Assembly: GCA_031412575.1 (NCBI GenBank)
Contig: JANODG010000248.1
Location: 1-49,926 of the forward strand
Reading direction: 5' to 3'
Length of the DNA: 49,926 bases
Source: JAMLIO01 sp031412575
GTDB taxonomy: Bacteria > Bdellovibrionota > Bdellovibrionia > Bdellovibrionales > UBA1609
A program made the position numbers and the translations under genes. The notes under the pieces were generated by a model. That model was not told where the DNA came from, ran no database searches, and saw only the letters and a program-made list of their open reading frames with translations. Every line of letters begins with the position of its first letter. Position 1 is the first letter of the stretch. This document shows, piece after piece, positions 15,480 through 24,472 of the stretch.

Positions 15480-15622
15480 TCTATCTTCATCCACACCTGT
15501 GAATACAAGACGGGTAAGCAAGCCATAATTGGCTTGGCAACCTTGTTTTCACCTTTTTCACGATTTGAATCCGCTCTCTCGATATCTATTTTTGAGCTCA
15601 CGGAGTCATACTCACCTGCGCC
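15480..15622 (-). pseudogene. Decayed fragment of a second VIT-family transporter gene
   Basis: The minus strand codes for GAGEYDSVSSKIDIERADSNREKGE, matching AAGEYVSVSSQSDTEKADLDREK of the intact VIT gene at 13633-14334. After this the frame shifts: the next frame reads on to FTGVDED, corresponding to the family's VSRGLDSDLA. Neither the first helix nor the C-terminal helices are present, so this is a fragment of about 50 codons with at least one frameshift. Its nucleotide differences from the intact gene are many, so it is an old paralogue or a remnant of separate origin, not a recent copy. Confidence 0.75.
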
Positions 15623-15804
15623 TAATGTGTTGATAACGATGAGCTTCAGCAGGTATGTGGCTTTAAACACATGAGTTCCTTTTTTATAAAAAATTTATAT
15701 AAAAATAAATTCCCGATCTTAGAATCATTCCTGTCCCATAAAATATCAGCATCGGTAATCCGGGTGAACGATTTAATGCCATAGTTGGGGAACTCTCCGG
15801 GATT

Positions 15805-16899
15805 TCATATAATCACCGCATCTATAGGTCGTCTTAAGGACCGAGGCATGAGTCGTCCTCGTCCAAAACGAACAATGAGGTCGGCCCTTCGGTCTCCTAG
15901 TCCCAGGAAAGTTTCGAACTGATGTTTTAAAGAGGGCACTTCAACTGGCTGATTCAAAAATGCATTTCGAATTCCCAATGACGTCGATAACAAAGCAAAT
16001 CGCTCATAACAGCGACCGACTTCAACCCAATTTTCCTTAGTGCTTGAGTCAGACGTAAAAATCGCAATGCCAGATGAGCTACGCACTTGCTTTACATATT
16101 TTTCGTTCTCACTTTTTGAATCAAAAACAAAATCAAAGATTAAGTTGCCAATCCAAGTTGGTAATGACGGGTTTCCTGCGGCCAAGGACAAAAGTCCATC
16201 TTTTTTTTGAACAGCTTCATTTTTGTTAAACCGAATCCAAGTTTTTAGTTCTTTTATAAATGTTTGGTCTTTCATTTGAATAGAATTCGCTTGCAAAATA
16301 TATTCAAGAATTTTTGCTATCATGCTTTTTTCAGTAAAGATTAAAACATTTACGCCTTTGCCAAGGCCAACTGTTTCCAGACTTTTTAATTCCTCTAAGG
16401 ACAATGGTTTGTTATCGTATTCAGAACGAGTGCTTTGGCGTTCGGTGATGGCTTTAAATAGATTTGATGGGGCCGATTTTGTATCCTCTATTGAAATCTT
16501 AATCTCGTCATTTGCCATGTTGTTAAAAGTTGTATCCGTTCTAAATCCATAAGCCTGCGCTGCTTGAATTAAATTTTCAGCCGCGCACCCCAATGAAACA
16601 AAAAGATGGTGGTCGTTTGGATCAACAGAAGGACATCTCCTTTTTAAATCCGGGAGTATGGTGATGGCCTTGTCTTCAATCTTAAATTTCCAGCACTGAG
16701 TGTTATGGCTTGAAGGAGCAAGCGTCGCGTATCGCACTAATTCACGCCGTAGGGGTATGCCATTAATGTCAACTAATATACTTTTTTCCCAAATTTCTTG
16801 GATTGCGTTTTCGTAACTTCTATTCGCTGTCCGATCAGAACTTGCGGGCAAAAGCGATATTCCACCTGCAGATGAAAGCATAAATTGTCTACGTGTCAT
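15805..16899 (-). CDS. Acg-like nitroreductase-family protein with Tat-type leader
   Basis: I start the protein at ATG 16899, which follows AGGAGTGGTCAAAAT; this gives 364 residues beginning MTRRQFMLSSAGG, a twin-arginine-like leader. The body resembles the Acg/Rv2032 family, a double-domain nitroreductase relative: YATLAPSSHNTQCWKFKI, then DPNDHHLFVSLGCAAENLIQAAQAYGF, then ERQSTRSEYDNKPLS, and near the end GRCYERFALLSTSLGIRNAFLNQPVE. Acg-type proteins bind FMN and may store it under stress. The gene overlaps the end of the DUF6544 gene by 11 bases, so the two are one operon. Confidence 0.82.
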   Translation of the reverse strand: MTRRQFMLSSAGGISLLPASSDRTANRSYENAIQEIWEKSILVDINGIPLRRELVRYATLAPSSHNTQCWKFKIEDKAITILPDLKRRCPSVDPNDHHLFVSLGCAAENLIQAAQAYGFRTDTTFNNMANDEIKISIEDTKSAPSNLFKAITERQSTRSEYDNKPLSLEELKSLETVGLGKGVNVLIFTEKSMIAKILEYILQANSIQMKDQTFIKELKTWIRFNKNEAVQKKDGLLSLAAGNPSLPTWIGNLIFDFVFDSKSENEKYVKQVRSSSGIAIFTSDSSTKENWVEVGRCYERFALLSTSLGIRNAFLNQPVEVPSLKHQFETFLGLGDRRADLIVRFGRGRLMPRSLRRPIDAVII

Positions 16900-17833
16900 A
16901 TTTTGACCACTCCTTAGGAACATCATACTCAATTTTTTTGACAAAAAAGTGAGCGTAACTAAAATCTATGTTTGCCAATCTCCACGAAACTTCAATGTTA
17001 GTGGGTACTGAAATGTCATTTAAATTTTTGTAGTCGCTGATTTTTGCGATCCAGGTTTCAAGGTGATCTTTATCCATGTATCTTTTAGTTTCTAATTCAG
17101 TGATTTCACCTTTAGTATTAAATGTGACTATATACTTGAGCTTTAGATCCTTGTAAGTAAATTCTAAGTTGGCAGAAAAATCGTCCATTTCAGTCCAAGC
17201 CAACTTTTCTGAAGGCAATAAATTTGTAGGAAACCAAACACTTTCGCTTAACCATCTTAAAAGTTCACCCTGATCAAACTCTGGACCTTTACTATCAATA
17301 ATATTGTAAAGGGACATGATAGAAACAACTAAGCTACCTTCGCCGTTCATGTACATATCGCGAGCAGTAAAAAAAGAGGTAGTACCTTGCCAGATAAATC
17401 CGGGGTTTTCGATATTAAAATATTGTTTTCCCTTTATAGAAATCCAGTTTTTTCTTAGATTTGTTTTAAAATATCCGTTATGTAAAATCCTCACGTAACT
17501 GATGTAGGGTTGGTCTTCCTTTAGAACTAATCTGAAGTAGCGCTGAACTGGTGTGGGCAGAGTTTCAATTTGTGAAAAACTAAAACGTTGGTCTTCAATA
17601 CTTTTTGATTTCGAAAAAAAGTTCCCTACTAGGGCGCTAAACTGACGGGAATTCCTGGAAAAGTTAATTCTTAGCAAAAGGACAAAACCTACAATAACAA
17701 AAAGAAGAAAAATAATTACTTTCATGTTGATAAACAATCTACTGCAAAAACCGAACCTTCCCTGTGCTGAGCTCCGTCGGATTGGCGATCTTAAATCTCT
17801 GCTACGACCAAATACTACTCGTCGACGAGACAA
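16889..17833 (-). CDS. DUF6544 family protein
   Basis: The protein contains a membrane anchor (KVIIFLLFVIVGFVLLL) followed by a domain with LPTPVQRYFRLVL, QYFNIENPGFIWQG, YMNGEGSLVVSIMSL, GELLRWLSESVWFPTNLLP and the closing SWRLANIDFSYAHFFVKKIEYD. This matches my memory of DUF6544 (earlier grouped with DUF6920), of unknown function. Two starts are possible. TTG 17833 has AGGAG in front and a TATAAT 23-28 bases upstream, and would give a very Arg-rich 36-residue extension. ATG 17725 has no visible ribosome binding site. I list the longer form. The 3' end overlaps the nitroreductase gene. Confidence 0.72.
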   Translation of the reverse strand: MSRRRVVFGRSRDLRSPIRRSSAQGRFGFCSRLFINMKVIIFLLFVIVGFVLLLRINFSRNSRQFSALVGNFFSKSKSIEDQRFSFSQIETLPTPVQRYFRLVLKEDQPYISYVRILHNGYFKTNLRKNWISIKGKQYFNIENPGFIWQGTTSFFTARDMYMNGEGSLVVSIMSLYNIIDSKGPEFDQGELLRWLSESVWFPTNLLPSEKLAWTEMDDFSANLEFTYKDLKLKYIVTFNTKGEITELETKRYMDKDHLETWIAKISDYKNLNDISVPTNIEVSWRLANIDFSYAHFFVKKIEYDVPKEWSKYDT

Positions 17834-17855
17834 TATGACTCCTATTACTGATTAG

Positions 17856-17861
17856 ATTATA
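17856..17861 (-). promoter_or_regulatory. Probable -10 element of the DUF6544/nitroreductase operon
   Basis: On the minus strand this reads TATAAT, a consensus -10. It lies 23 bases before the TTG start of the DUF6544 gene and 12 bases before its AGGAG. The -35 region is poor (TTATTT at 17 bases). Its position favours the upstream TTG start. Confidence 0.4.
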
Positions 17862-17896
17862 CGATGAAGGCTACACAAAAATAATTTACTTAAAAT

Positions 17897-18067
17897 TTAT
17901 TTGCCTAATTGTTTAATCAAATCTTGCGAGCGTTTGTATGCGCTTACGATGACTATTCCCTTTTGTATTAATGCTATGTTTGGTACAATGACGATTGAGG
18001 TATAATGTGAACTTAATTTAAGTAGTCCGTAAGCTTTCAATCCAATAGTTGCATTTTGACGATTCAT
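17897..18067 (-). pseudogene. Thioredoxin-fold C-terminal remnant
   Basis: This minus-strand frame of 56 codons, preceded in frame by LVRVD, reads VDMNRQNATIGLKAYG, then a hydrophobic strand (TSIVIVPN), then KGIVIV and SQDLIKQLGK. The order (VD strand, helix, strand, glycine turn, final amphipathic helix) is that of the second half of a thioredoxin; compare GKVDTEQQQKLSSYF in the intact gene at 2269-2631. The CxxC half is absent, because the DnaJ gene begins 73 bases upstream. The cis-proline is also lost. I read it as a truncated remnant. Confidence 0.45.
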
Positions 18068-18140
18068 ATCTACCCGGACGAGTTAGTTAAAATGCCAGTG
18101 AATAAAGAATCACTTTTTCTTTAGCAAAGGAGCACTTCAA

Positions 18141-19058
18141 TTGAAAGATCCGTACAAAGTACTTAACGTTGCTAAAACGGCTTCGATGGATGTTATTAAA
18201 AAAGCGTACAGAACCCTTGCTAAAAAATTTCATCCAGATTTGAATCCAGGCAACAAAGAAGCTGAAGCTAAATTCAAGGAAATAAGTCACGCCTATGAAC
18301 AGATTGGAAAAGAGGATTCGCGCGTAAAATTTGATAAAGGTGAAACCGACAAGCAACAGCAATCTCGCGAAAGAGCCACCTATTATCAAAGCCAACAAGA
18401 CAGCGGTCGCTATTCAAGATCGTTTGGGCAAGATTTTGATGAGACCGACTTTTTTGAAAATCTTTTTAGAAATTCTGATGCGCAAGGAAGTCGACGGCAA
18501 CCATCCAGTTCTAGACCAAATTTGTCAGGTGAAGATCACCTTTATCGTTTAGAAGTTGATTTTAAGGATGCAGCCTTGGGTGCTGAACGCGAAATCACTT
18601 TGCCAACAGGAAAAAAACTTCTATTAAAAATTCCCCCAGGTATTAATTCTGGCACAAAGCTAAGAATTAAAAAGCAAGGCGGGGCGGGATTTGATTCGGC
18701 CCCCCCGGGCGATGCCTATGTTGAGATTTCGGTGAATGACCTTGCAGGATATAGGCGTGTTGGAAATAATATTGAAACTGAACTTGTATTAAGTTTTCAA
18801 GAGGCGATCCTTGGGGCTGAGGTCAAGGTGCAAACGATTGATGGCCAAGTCATGATGCAAGTCCCAGCGGGAACAAGTACGGGATCAAGATTACGAATAC
18901 GAGGCAAAGGTATCAAAACAAGTTCGGCGCGCGGCGATCAGATTGCTATAATAAAAATTGTTTTACCAAAAATTATTAGTTCTGCACTTAAAAAAGCGAT
19001 TCGAAATTTGGGATCTCAATATTCATACGATCCTCGATCAACAAAGGCAACAGTATGA
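18141..19058 (+). CDS. cbpA: CbpA-type DnaJ co-chaperone
   Basis: The 305-residue protein has an N-terminal J domain with HPD at residues 31-33 and the helix III-IV segment YEQIGKEDSRVKFD. A Gln/Ser/Arg-rich and Phe-containing linker follows (about 70-130). The rest is two C-terminal beta-domains: HLYRLEVDFKDAALGAEREITLPTG, GGAGFDSAPPGDAYVEI and LSFQEAILGAEVKVQTIDG. The Cys-rich zinc domain of DnaJ is absent, so this is a CbpA-like partner of DnaK that stimulates its ATPase under stress. The TTG start follows AAAGGAG. A 41-codon ORF overlaps the stop (ATGA), in the place where cbpM, the CbpA regulator, is found in other bacteria. Confidence 0.88.
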   Translation: MKDPYKVLNVAKTASMDVIKKAYRTLAKKFHPDLNPGNKEAEAKFKEISHAYEQIGKEDSRVKFDKGETDKQQQSRERATYYQSQQDSGRYSRSFGQDFDETDFFENLFRNSDAQGSRRQPSSSRPNLSGEDHLYRLEVDFKDAALGAEREITLPTGKKLLLKIPPGINSGTKLRIKKQGGAGFDSAPPGDAYVEISVNDLAGYRRVGNNIETELVLSFQEAILGAEVKVQTIDGQVMMQVPAGTSTGSRLRIRGKGIKTSSARGDQIAIIKIVLPKIISSALKKAIRNLGSQYSYDPRSTKATV

Positions 19059-19180
19059 ACAAAATCCTTATGGGCGTGAACGATGAAACCATTCTTGTTG
19101 TCTTACACCTTGTAGGTCAACTAAATCGGATTAACATCGAAGTTCAAACTGTGGTTCAGTTTTATCCGAAGAAAGCATAA
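19055..19180 (+). CDS. Small ORF overlapping cbpA, possible CbpM remnant
   Basis: An ATG overlaps the stop of the DnaJ gene in the ATGA arrangement and opens 41 codons (MNKILMGVNDETILVVLHL...). The middle reads LVVLHLVGQLNRINIEVQTVV, which recalls the helix L-hydrophobic-N-GV pattern near the centre of CbpM proteins, but it is much shorter than the family's 90-110 residues. It could be a decayed or minimal CbpM, or a chance frame. Position and overlap are the main support; there is no conserved domain that I can name with confidence. Confidence 0.35.
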   Translation: MNKILMGVNDETILVVLHLVGQLNRINIEVQTVVQFYPKKA

Positions 19181-19268
19181 GCTTACGATCTTCTTGTTTG
19201 GCCAGAAAATTGCACCGTATAACTTTGTTCAACCTAATTTTTTGTAATTACGATCTAAAGGAAAGAAA

Positions 19269-19796
19269 TTGAAAAAACTAATCTATAAACTCCCATTTTT
19301 GATCTCTATTCTAGCAGTTATTGGTGGAGTTTTTATATCAATTATCTTCGGAGTAAATGAAGATTTTATTAAAGATAAGATTAATGCTGGATTAGAAAAA
19401 AATGTAGAGATTCAAAGTATATCGGATCCAGTGACTAAAGCCGAAAAACTTAAAACTGAAGCCGATAAAAATTGGCGCTATTATCAACGATATCACTTTC
19501 ATGCAAATGGCATTGCATCTCTGACCTTGGCCATTTTAGTTTTACTGACTCTAATTGAAATTTCAAAAAAAGAATTTATAATATCATCGTATTCAGTTTC
19601 GGTTGGTGGTTTCTTATATCCTTATGTTTGGTTGTTTGCAGGAATATATGGGCCATCAATTGGCCGCGAAAACGCCAAGGAAGCTTTTTCACTTTTGGGG
19701 TATATGGGTGGTTTGTATTTACTCGGAATCATTTATGCTTTTTTTCTGGTTGCCACAAAACCTTGGAATGAAAGAATTAATAAATTATTCTCCTAA
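19269..19796 (+). CDS. Four-helix membrane protein of unknown function
   Basis: The protein of 175 residues starts at a TTG preceded by AAAGGAAAG. Hydrophobic segments lie at about residues 8-27, 80-98, 106-125 and 143-162. Between the first and second is a 50-residue hydrophilic stretch (GLEKNVEIQSISDPVTKAEKL) that probably faces the periplasm. The motif RYHFHANGIASL at the second helix has two histidines that could bind a metal or heme, but this is only a suggestion. I do not recognise the family. It lies between the DnaJ gene and the tRNA gene, with its own ribosome binding site. Confidence 0.65.
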   Translation: MKKLIYKLPFLISILAVIGGVFISIIFGVNEDFIKDKINAGLEKNVEIQSISDPVTKAEKLKTEADKNWRYYQRYHFHANGIASLTLAILVLLTLIEISKKEFIISSYSVSVGGFLYPYVWLFAGIYGPSIGRENAKEAFSLLGYMGGLYLLGIIYAFFLVATKPWNERINKLFS

Positions 19797-19930
19797 ATTG
19801 TATATTTATCTTAGTTACTTTTACAGGATACTTATGCCCAACAAAGTCACTCATTCGACGACGCCCTAAGGAAGATCACAGATTTAATGGCAACGTTTAA
19901 ATTTATAGAAAGTTTTAGGCCAAAACTAAT

Positions 19931-20007
<77 letters not shown>

Positions 20008-20271
20008 ACGGGATAATAAATTGGGATTAAATATAAAAAAGAAAATTATAACATTCTTAAGAAACTCACAACGATTTATTAAGAGTAATTAGTAAAACTC
20101 TGAAAAAAATCTTTTCCCCCCATGAATTCATCTTACATTTAGACTGATTTTTAAGCTTTCCATAACTAGCATCCATACAAACTGCAGATACGAATCGTTT
20201 GCGTAACATTTAGCCTAAAATTAAGTCATTCAAGTGACTTTAAACAGTTCTCGTGTAATGACTGTCCCATC

Positions 20272-21630
20272 ATGAAAAGTTCCTCGGCTGGTTTGCTCAT
20301 TCTCATTGTTTTAAATATCTTTTTAATTCCAACACTTTCTTGGTCAGCCACTGAACTTGATGACACTAATCCTACCTACATTAGATGGTCCGGTGAATAT
20401 CGAACTCGCTATGAACTTTTATTTCCACCTGCGGGCCAGGGAAGTTCATCTTTAAGCAACTTTAGCCACAGATTAATTTTGGCTTCGAACTTTAAACCCC
20501 AAGAAAATATCCAACTTAAAGCTTCCCTTCTTTTATCAGAAAATTTAGGTCAAGACTTTAAAGGCTACGCCGGTTACTCAGTAAATTCATCCAATGCAGA
20601 AAGTGTTTTTATTTATGAGCTTTATGCCAACTGGCTTGCTGATTCCGGTTTAGGCTTTCAAGTGGGACGCTTTTTATTTAACAGTGCCAACGATAAGTTT
20701 TTTTCCAACAACTTAGATGATGCAATCCCAACACGTTTTGATGGTGGACTTTTAAAGTATGATAAAGACTTTTTTAATTTTTCAGGCGGCGCCTTTATCG
20801 TATCGCAATTTCAAAACGCACAATTAGAAATTGAAACTTCAAGACTATATATTGTGAGTGTTGACCTAAAAATTGATGAAAATTTATTTAAGAATATAAA
20901 CTTAAGTTTTATAAGTTACGATACTGTTGAAAACACATTCGTAGAACTTAATAATTTCACCTTCCCTGAAAAATCCTTCACCATGTATGCGGTGTCATTA
21001 ACCGGGGACTATGGACCATTTTTCTACACTGCAGATGCGGGCTTGCAGCAAGGCACAAACGACACTGCTGATCAGACTGTCGACGGCAGTATGTTTGATG
21101 CAAAACTTGGCTACACAATTCATGTGCCTTCAAAATCTAATATTTATGTGGCGGGACATATAGATTCCGGGGACGAATCTTCGACCGCCGAAGTCGATGA
21201 AAGCTATAACCCACTTTTTTATAATCACTTTGTAAACGGTGGTCGCATGAATCTTTTAGGATGGGGCAATTTAACTTCTTTTACTGCCGGTGTTTCAAGA
21301 CAGTTCACGGACAACGTTAATGTGCAGCTTGAATACATTAAATTTCTTCGCACGACCGCGGAGGCAGGCATTAACGGTTTAAGTCCGACGGGACTGACCG
21401 CACTTACAATCGATGAATCAGGCAACAACACTGGCCCTTATAATAACAATTTAAATTCATCTAATAAAAACATCGGGGACGAGGTTGATTTAGTGATCGA
21501 TTATAAGTCTGGCGTTGGTTTGAAATTTCAAAGCATCACTGGGCTATTCATGCCGGCGGGTTATTTAAAAGACTACGACAAATCCGAGCTTATATTCTTT
21601 CAACGCTTCGGTTTAGAATTTCTATTCTAA
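20272..21630 (+). CDS. Outer-membrane porin-like beta-barrel protein
   Basis: The 452-residue protein has a signal peptide (SSAGLLILIVLNIFLIPTLSWSA). It continues with alternating amphipathic strands typical of a porin, for example YIRWSGEYRTRYELLF, NFSHRLILASNF and IQLKASLLLSEN. Its end, FQRFGLEFLF, finishes in phenylalanine as outer-membrane proteins do. The opening resembles alginate-export/porin families that start with a WxGEYRxRxE strand. The transported substrate is unknown. There is no Shine-Dalgarno sequence at the ATG. It stands alone between the tRNA gene and an exported protein. Confidence 0.75.
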   Translation: MKSSSAGLLILIVLNIFLIPTLSWSATELDDTNPTYIRWSGEYRTRYELLFPPAGQGSSSLSNFSHRLILASNFKPQENIQLKASLLLSENLGQDFKGYAGYSVNSSNAESVFIYELYANWLADSGLGFQVGRFLFNSANDKFFSNNLDDAIPTRFDGGLLKYDKDFFNFSGGAFIVSQFQNAQLEIETSRLYIVSVDLKIDENLFKNINLSFISYDTVENTFVELNNFTFPEKSFTMYAVSLTGDYGPFFYTADAGLQQGTNDTADQTVDGSMFDAKLGYTIHVPSKSNIYVAGHIDSGDESSTAEVDESYNPLFYNHFVNGGRMNLLGWGNLTSFTAGVSRQFTDNVNVQLEYIKFLRTTAEAGINGLSPTGLTALTIDESGNNTGPYNNNLNSSNKNIGDEVDLVIDYKSGVGLKFQSITGLFMPAGYLKDYDKSELIFFQRFGLEFLF

Positions 21631-21700
21631 GCCCAAAGTCTAGCCCAGATCTGGGTTTCAAGTGTGTGCTTTTTTTTGCAACTTTCGATAATCTAGTTAT

Positions 21701-22261
21701 GTGAGAAATCTAAAAAAAGCTGTTCTTAACCAAAAATTAATATTCAATCCCCCAATTAATTTTACTTTCAGACTCTCTTTGCTCAGTAGCATTTTCTTGA
21801 TTTGTTTTTCTGGCGTATGGGCCCAAAAGCGAATGAAGGTAGATGACAATGTGTCCATTAATATTGAAGAAGTCCTAGCCTTAACTGCAGAATTTCATAA
21901 GGTCAGAGTTGCCAAAGACAATACTGAGACGTTAAAGCTTGCCAACGAAATCACTAGTAAACTTGGAATTGTGGCCAACATTACAGGTAAAAAAAATTCA
22001 GTTCAAAGCTTACACATAACTAAAATTATTCAATCTGCGCAAAGTGCTTTGGAAATTTACAAAGAAGATCCGAATTCAAAAGATGCGCATTTAGAGTTAA
22101 AAGATTTTTTTAAAGAGATCGTACAAATCACTCAAGTGTTTGATGTGAAAAAATATAAAATTTTCTTTTGTCCACAGGACAAAGCTTTATGGCTTCAGAC
22201 ATTACCTAAGGCGCAAAATCCGGTTTCACCGAATTTAAAAAATTGCGGCAAACCCGTATAA
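21701..22261 (+). CDS. Hypothetical exported protein, 186 aa
   Basis: The frame starts at GTG 21701. A basic N-terminus and hydrophobic stretch (LSLLSSIFLICFSGVWAQ) form a signal peptide with cleavage near residue 41. The mature part is helical and charged (NIEEVLALTAEFHKVRVAKDN, then LELKDFFKEIVQITQVFDVKKYKIFFC) with two cysteines near the end (FFCPQ and KNCGK). I do not recognise a family. The next gene begins 3 bases after the stop, so the two are cotranscribed and probably act together at the cell envelope. Confidence 0.6.
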   Translation: MRNLKKAVLNQKLIFNPPINFTFRLSLLSSIFLICFSGVWAQKRMKVDDNVSINIEEVLALTAEFHKVRVAKDNTETLKLANEITSKLGIVANITGKKNSVQSLHITKIIQSAQSALEIYKEDPNSKDAHLELKDFFKEIVQITQVFDVKKYKIFFCPQDKALWLQTLPKAQNPVSPNLKNCGKPV

Positions 22262-22264
22262 GCC

Positions 22265-22993
22265 ATGGAACAAGAACTCGCGAAAATATTCAGGTACATC
22301 CCCGAATGGGTTTTTGTCCTAATCCTAATTAGTATTTTAGTGGGTTTTGTTTTTTTTGATAATCCACTAACCACGGTTTGCGAAACTCAAATTTCGGATT
22401 TTAGCCAAGGGCAATCTGGAAAACTATTTCCAAGGGCCGTTATGGTTGTTGACCCACTGACGGGTGGCCCTCACTTCGAAAACGTTTTAGCCAAAAATCG
22501 GAAGCAATGTATTGGTTCCATCGAGGGCGCTGGTTGTTACGGTTATTTTAAAACCATTCAAAGTGTGTTGAACGATTTTAAAAAATTAAAAAGTAAATGT
22601 TTGATGGAACTTTCCCAGAAGGGTGTTATTAAAACTTTGTTTGATGACTTTATAATGACTGTGACTCGATTAGCTTGGGGAGAAACTCCTCCGCTTTCTC
22701 AAAACAATAAAAAAGGTTGGCTTGCAGATTCAGAGCTCAAAACATTTTGTCAGGTTAAAAAATACTATAATGTTTTTTTTAAACCCGAAGATTGGGATAA
22801 CCTAACTCGAAAAACATTAGCCGAACTTGTGATTGAACCTAAAAATTATTTAAGGGAAGAAAAATCAAAAAGAGAAATGTTTGATGACGAAATTCAGGAC
22901 GAAAAAGAATACGTTTTCGAAAAAGCCGTTATGGATTTTAGAAAAGCTTACGATCTAAGTCTTCTTACTTTCGACTGTCTTTATTATCAGTAA
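22265..22993 (+). CDS. Hypothetical membrane-anchored protein, 242 aa
   Basis: A single membrane helix (VFVLILISILVGFVFF, about residues 16-32) is followed by a soluble domain, so the protein is probably anchored in the inner membrane with its body in the periplasm. The domain has seven or so cysteines (TTVCETQ, KQCIG, GAGCYGYF, SKCLMEL, FCQVKK, TFDCLYY), suggesting disulfides. No known motif is seen. The tail is charged (REEKSKREMFDDEIQDEKEY). It overlaps no gene but follows the exported 186-residue protein by 3 bases, forming a two-gene unit. Confidence 0.6.
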   Translation: MEQELAKIFRYIPEWVFVLILISILVGFVFFDNPLTTVCETQISDFSQGQSGKLFPRAVMVVDPLTGGPHFENVLAKNRKQCIGSIEGAGCYGYFKTIQSVLNDFKKLKSKCLMELSQKGVIKTLFDDFIMTVTRLAWGETPPLSQNNKKGWLADSELKTFCQVKKYYNVFFKPEDWDNLTRKTLAELVIEPKNYLREEKSKREMFDDEIQDEKEYVFEKAVMDFRKAYDLSLLTFDCLYYQ

Positions 22994-23312
22994 CGAGGTT
23001 TTTTTAAGTTTTACAGTCTTTATTACCAACAAATCCTTTAATTCTATTTTTGTATCAAGAATAGAAAAGCCAAATCTTTCTTCATATTGAATCAGCTTTG
23101 TTGCATATGGTGTCCATTAGAAAAGATGTGAGGGTTATAAAACTAAGCGATTTTATTTTTGTTTAATTTGATAGTCTTAAATTGATTCTAGGGTCTCATT
23201 TTAAAACAATAAGTTTAATTTATTTTTACTTTTTTCCTGACTTTCCGATAAGTTAATAAGTGTTCGACTGTAAAAAGAGTTGATTCTCTAGCAAAATCTT
23301 CAGCGGAGATAG
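22994..23312. other. AT-rich intergenic region
   Basis: No gene, RNA or strong repeat is visible in these 319 bases. A short imperfect repeat of the gene end (GTCTTTATTA) recurs at 23021. The region must contain the promoter of the fatty-acid hydroxylase gene downstream. Confidence 0.4.
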
Positions 23313-24347
23313 ATGGTTAATTTTTTCGAAAAATTTATTGATGGATTTCTTTTTGAATTCGAAATTCTAGCTCATAGATTTTTGTTTAAGACTGAAAATG
23401 CTTATAATTTTTTCTGGATGATTTCTTTTGTTTTGATCACCCTTGTTCTATTCAAATTTAACAGAAAAAGAATTAAACAAGCTCTAGAATTTATTCGAAG
23501 TCCACAGTTTGCAGCAGAATTGAAAAAGGACTTATTTTCATGGTCTTTACGTTTTTTATATAAGCCAATTCTTTTTTCATATTTTTTGATTAACTTCGAT
23601 GAGATCGAATCCTATCTTTTTTCTTTGTCCAATAAATACGGGATTGGTTTTGCAGAACCTTTAATTCATTTAGATCCTATTTTAGGATCTGTTGTCGTTG
23701 GAGTACTTATCTATACGACAACAGATTTTTTTGATTTTTTAAATCATTATCTGCAACATAAAATCAAATGGTACTGGTACTTCCATATGAATCATCACTT
23801 TGCCACTGTACTTACACCTTTAACCAAGTATCGTCTTCATCTGGTTGATTATTTTGGAACACTTTTATTTCCAGTACTTTTAAAAGTTCCAGCGACTCTA
23901 TTTATTTATAAAATATTTTTGATTCACGGGGAAGACACCTCTTTAAGTGTAATTGTGGCTTTTGGTTATATTTTTCATTTACCAATAGTGCATTTAAGAC
24001 ATAGCCATGTGAAACTTCATTATGGCCCATATTTGAGTAAAATTTTTATCAGTCCTGTTATGCACCAACTTCATCATAGTCGTGAACGTAAACATTTAGA
24101 TAAAAATTGGGGCTTGCACTTGTCAATTTGGGACGGCATTTTTAATTCTCGATATATCCCAGATAAAAAAGATGAGAACTTTAATTTTGGAATTCGAGGT
24201 TATGAAAAATTAATCCAGAAAAGATCCTACTGGTATGAAATGTATTTGCCTTTTATATTGATCGCTAGAGATATTAGAAGATTCCTACGTAATATATCTA
24301 AAAATAAAGTAGCCAAAAATTTTAACAAAAAAACTGTAGCCACATAA
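23313..24347 (+). CDS. Sterol desaturase/fatty-acid hydroxylase family protein
   Basis: The 344-residue membrane protein carries the histidine boxes of the di-iron hydroxylase superfamily: HYLQH (HxxxH), HMNHH (HxxHH) and the late HQLHH (HxxHH). FGYIFHLPIVHLRHSHV lies between them. Several hydrophobic segments surround them. Members oxidise C-H bonds of sterols, carotenoids or fatty acyl chains in the membrane using O2. The substrate here is unknown. GGAG precedes the ATG, and the gene appears to stand alone; a strong hairpin terminator lies 125 bases after the stop. Confidence 0.88.
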   Translation: MVNFFEKFIDGFLFEFEILAHRFLFKTENAYNFFWMISFVLITLVLFKFNRKRIKQALEFIRSPQFAAELKKDLFSWSLRFLYKPILFSYFLINFDEIESYLFSLSNKYGIGFAEPLIHLDPILGSVVVGVLIYTTTDFFDFLNHYLQHKIKWYWYFHMNHHFATVLTPLTKYRLHLVDYFGTLLFPVLLKVPATLFIYKIFLIHGEDTSLSVIVAFGYIFHLPIVHLRHSHVKLHYGPYLSKIFISPVMHQLHHSRERKHLDKNWGLHLSIWDGIFNSRYIPDKKDENFNFGIRGYEKLIQKRSYWYEMYLPFILIARDIRRFLRNISKNKVAKNFNKKTVAT

Positions 24348-24472
24348 CTTTAGAGATTTTAAGTTGCAAGTAGGATGGGGCTTTTCAACATCCCAATCTA
24401 CGCATCAAGTGCTAAATCTAAGTGATGATTTAAACACTTAAGTATGGTCGTAATCTAAAAACTACTTAACAA

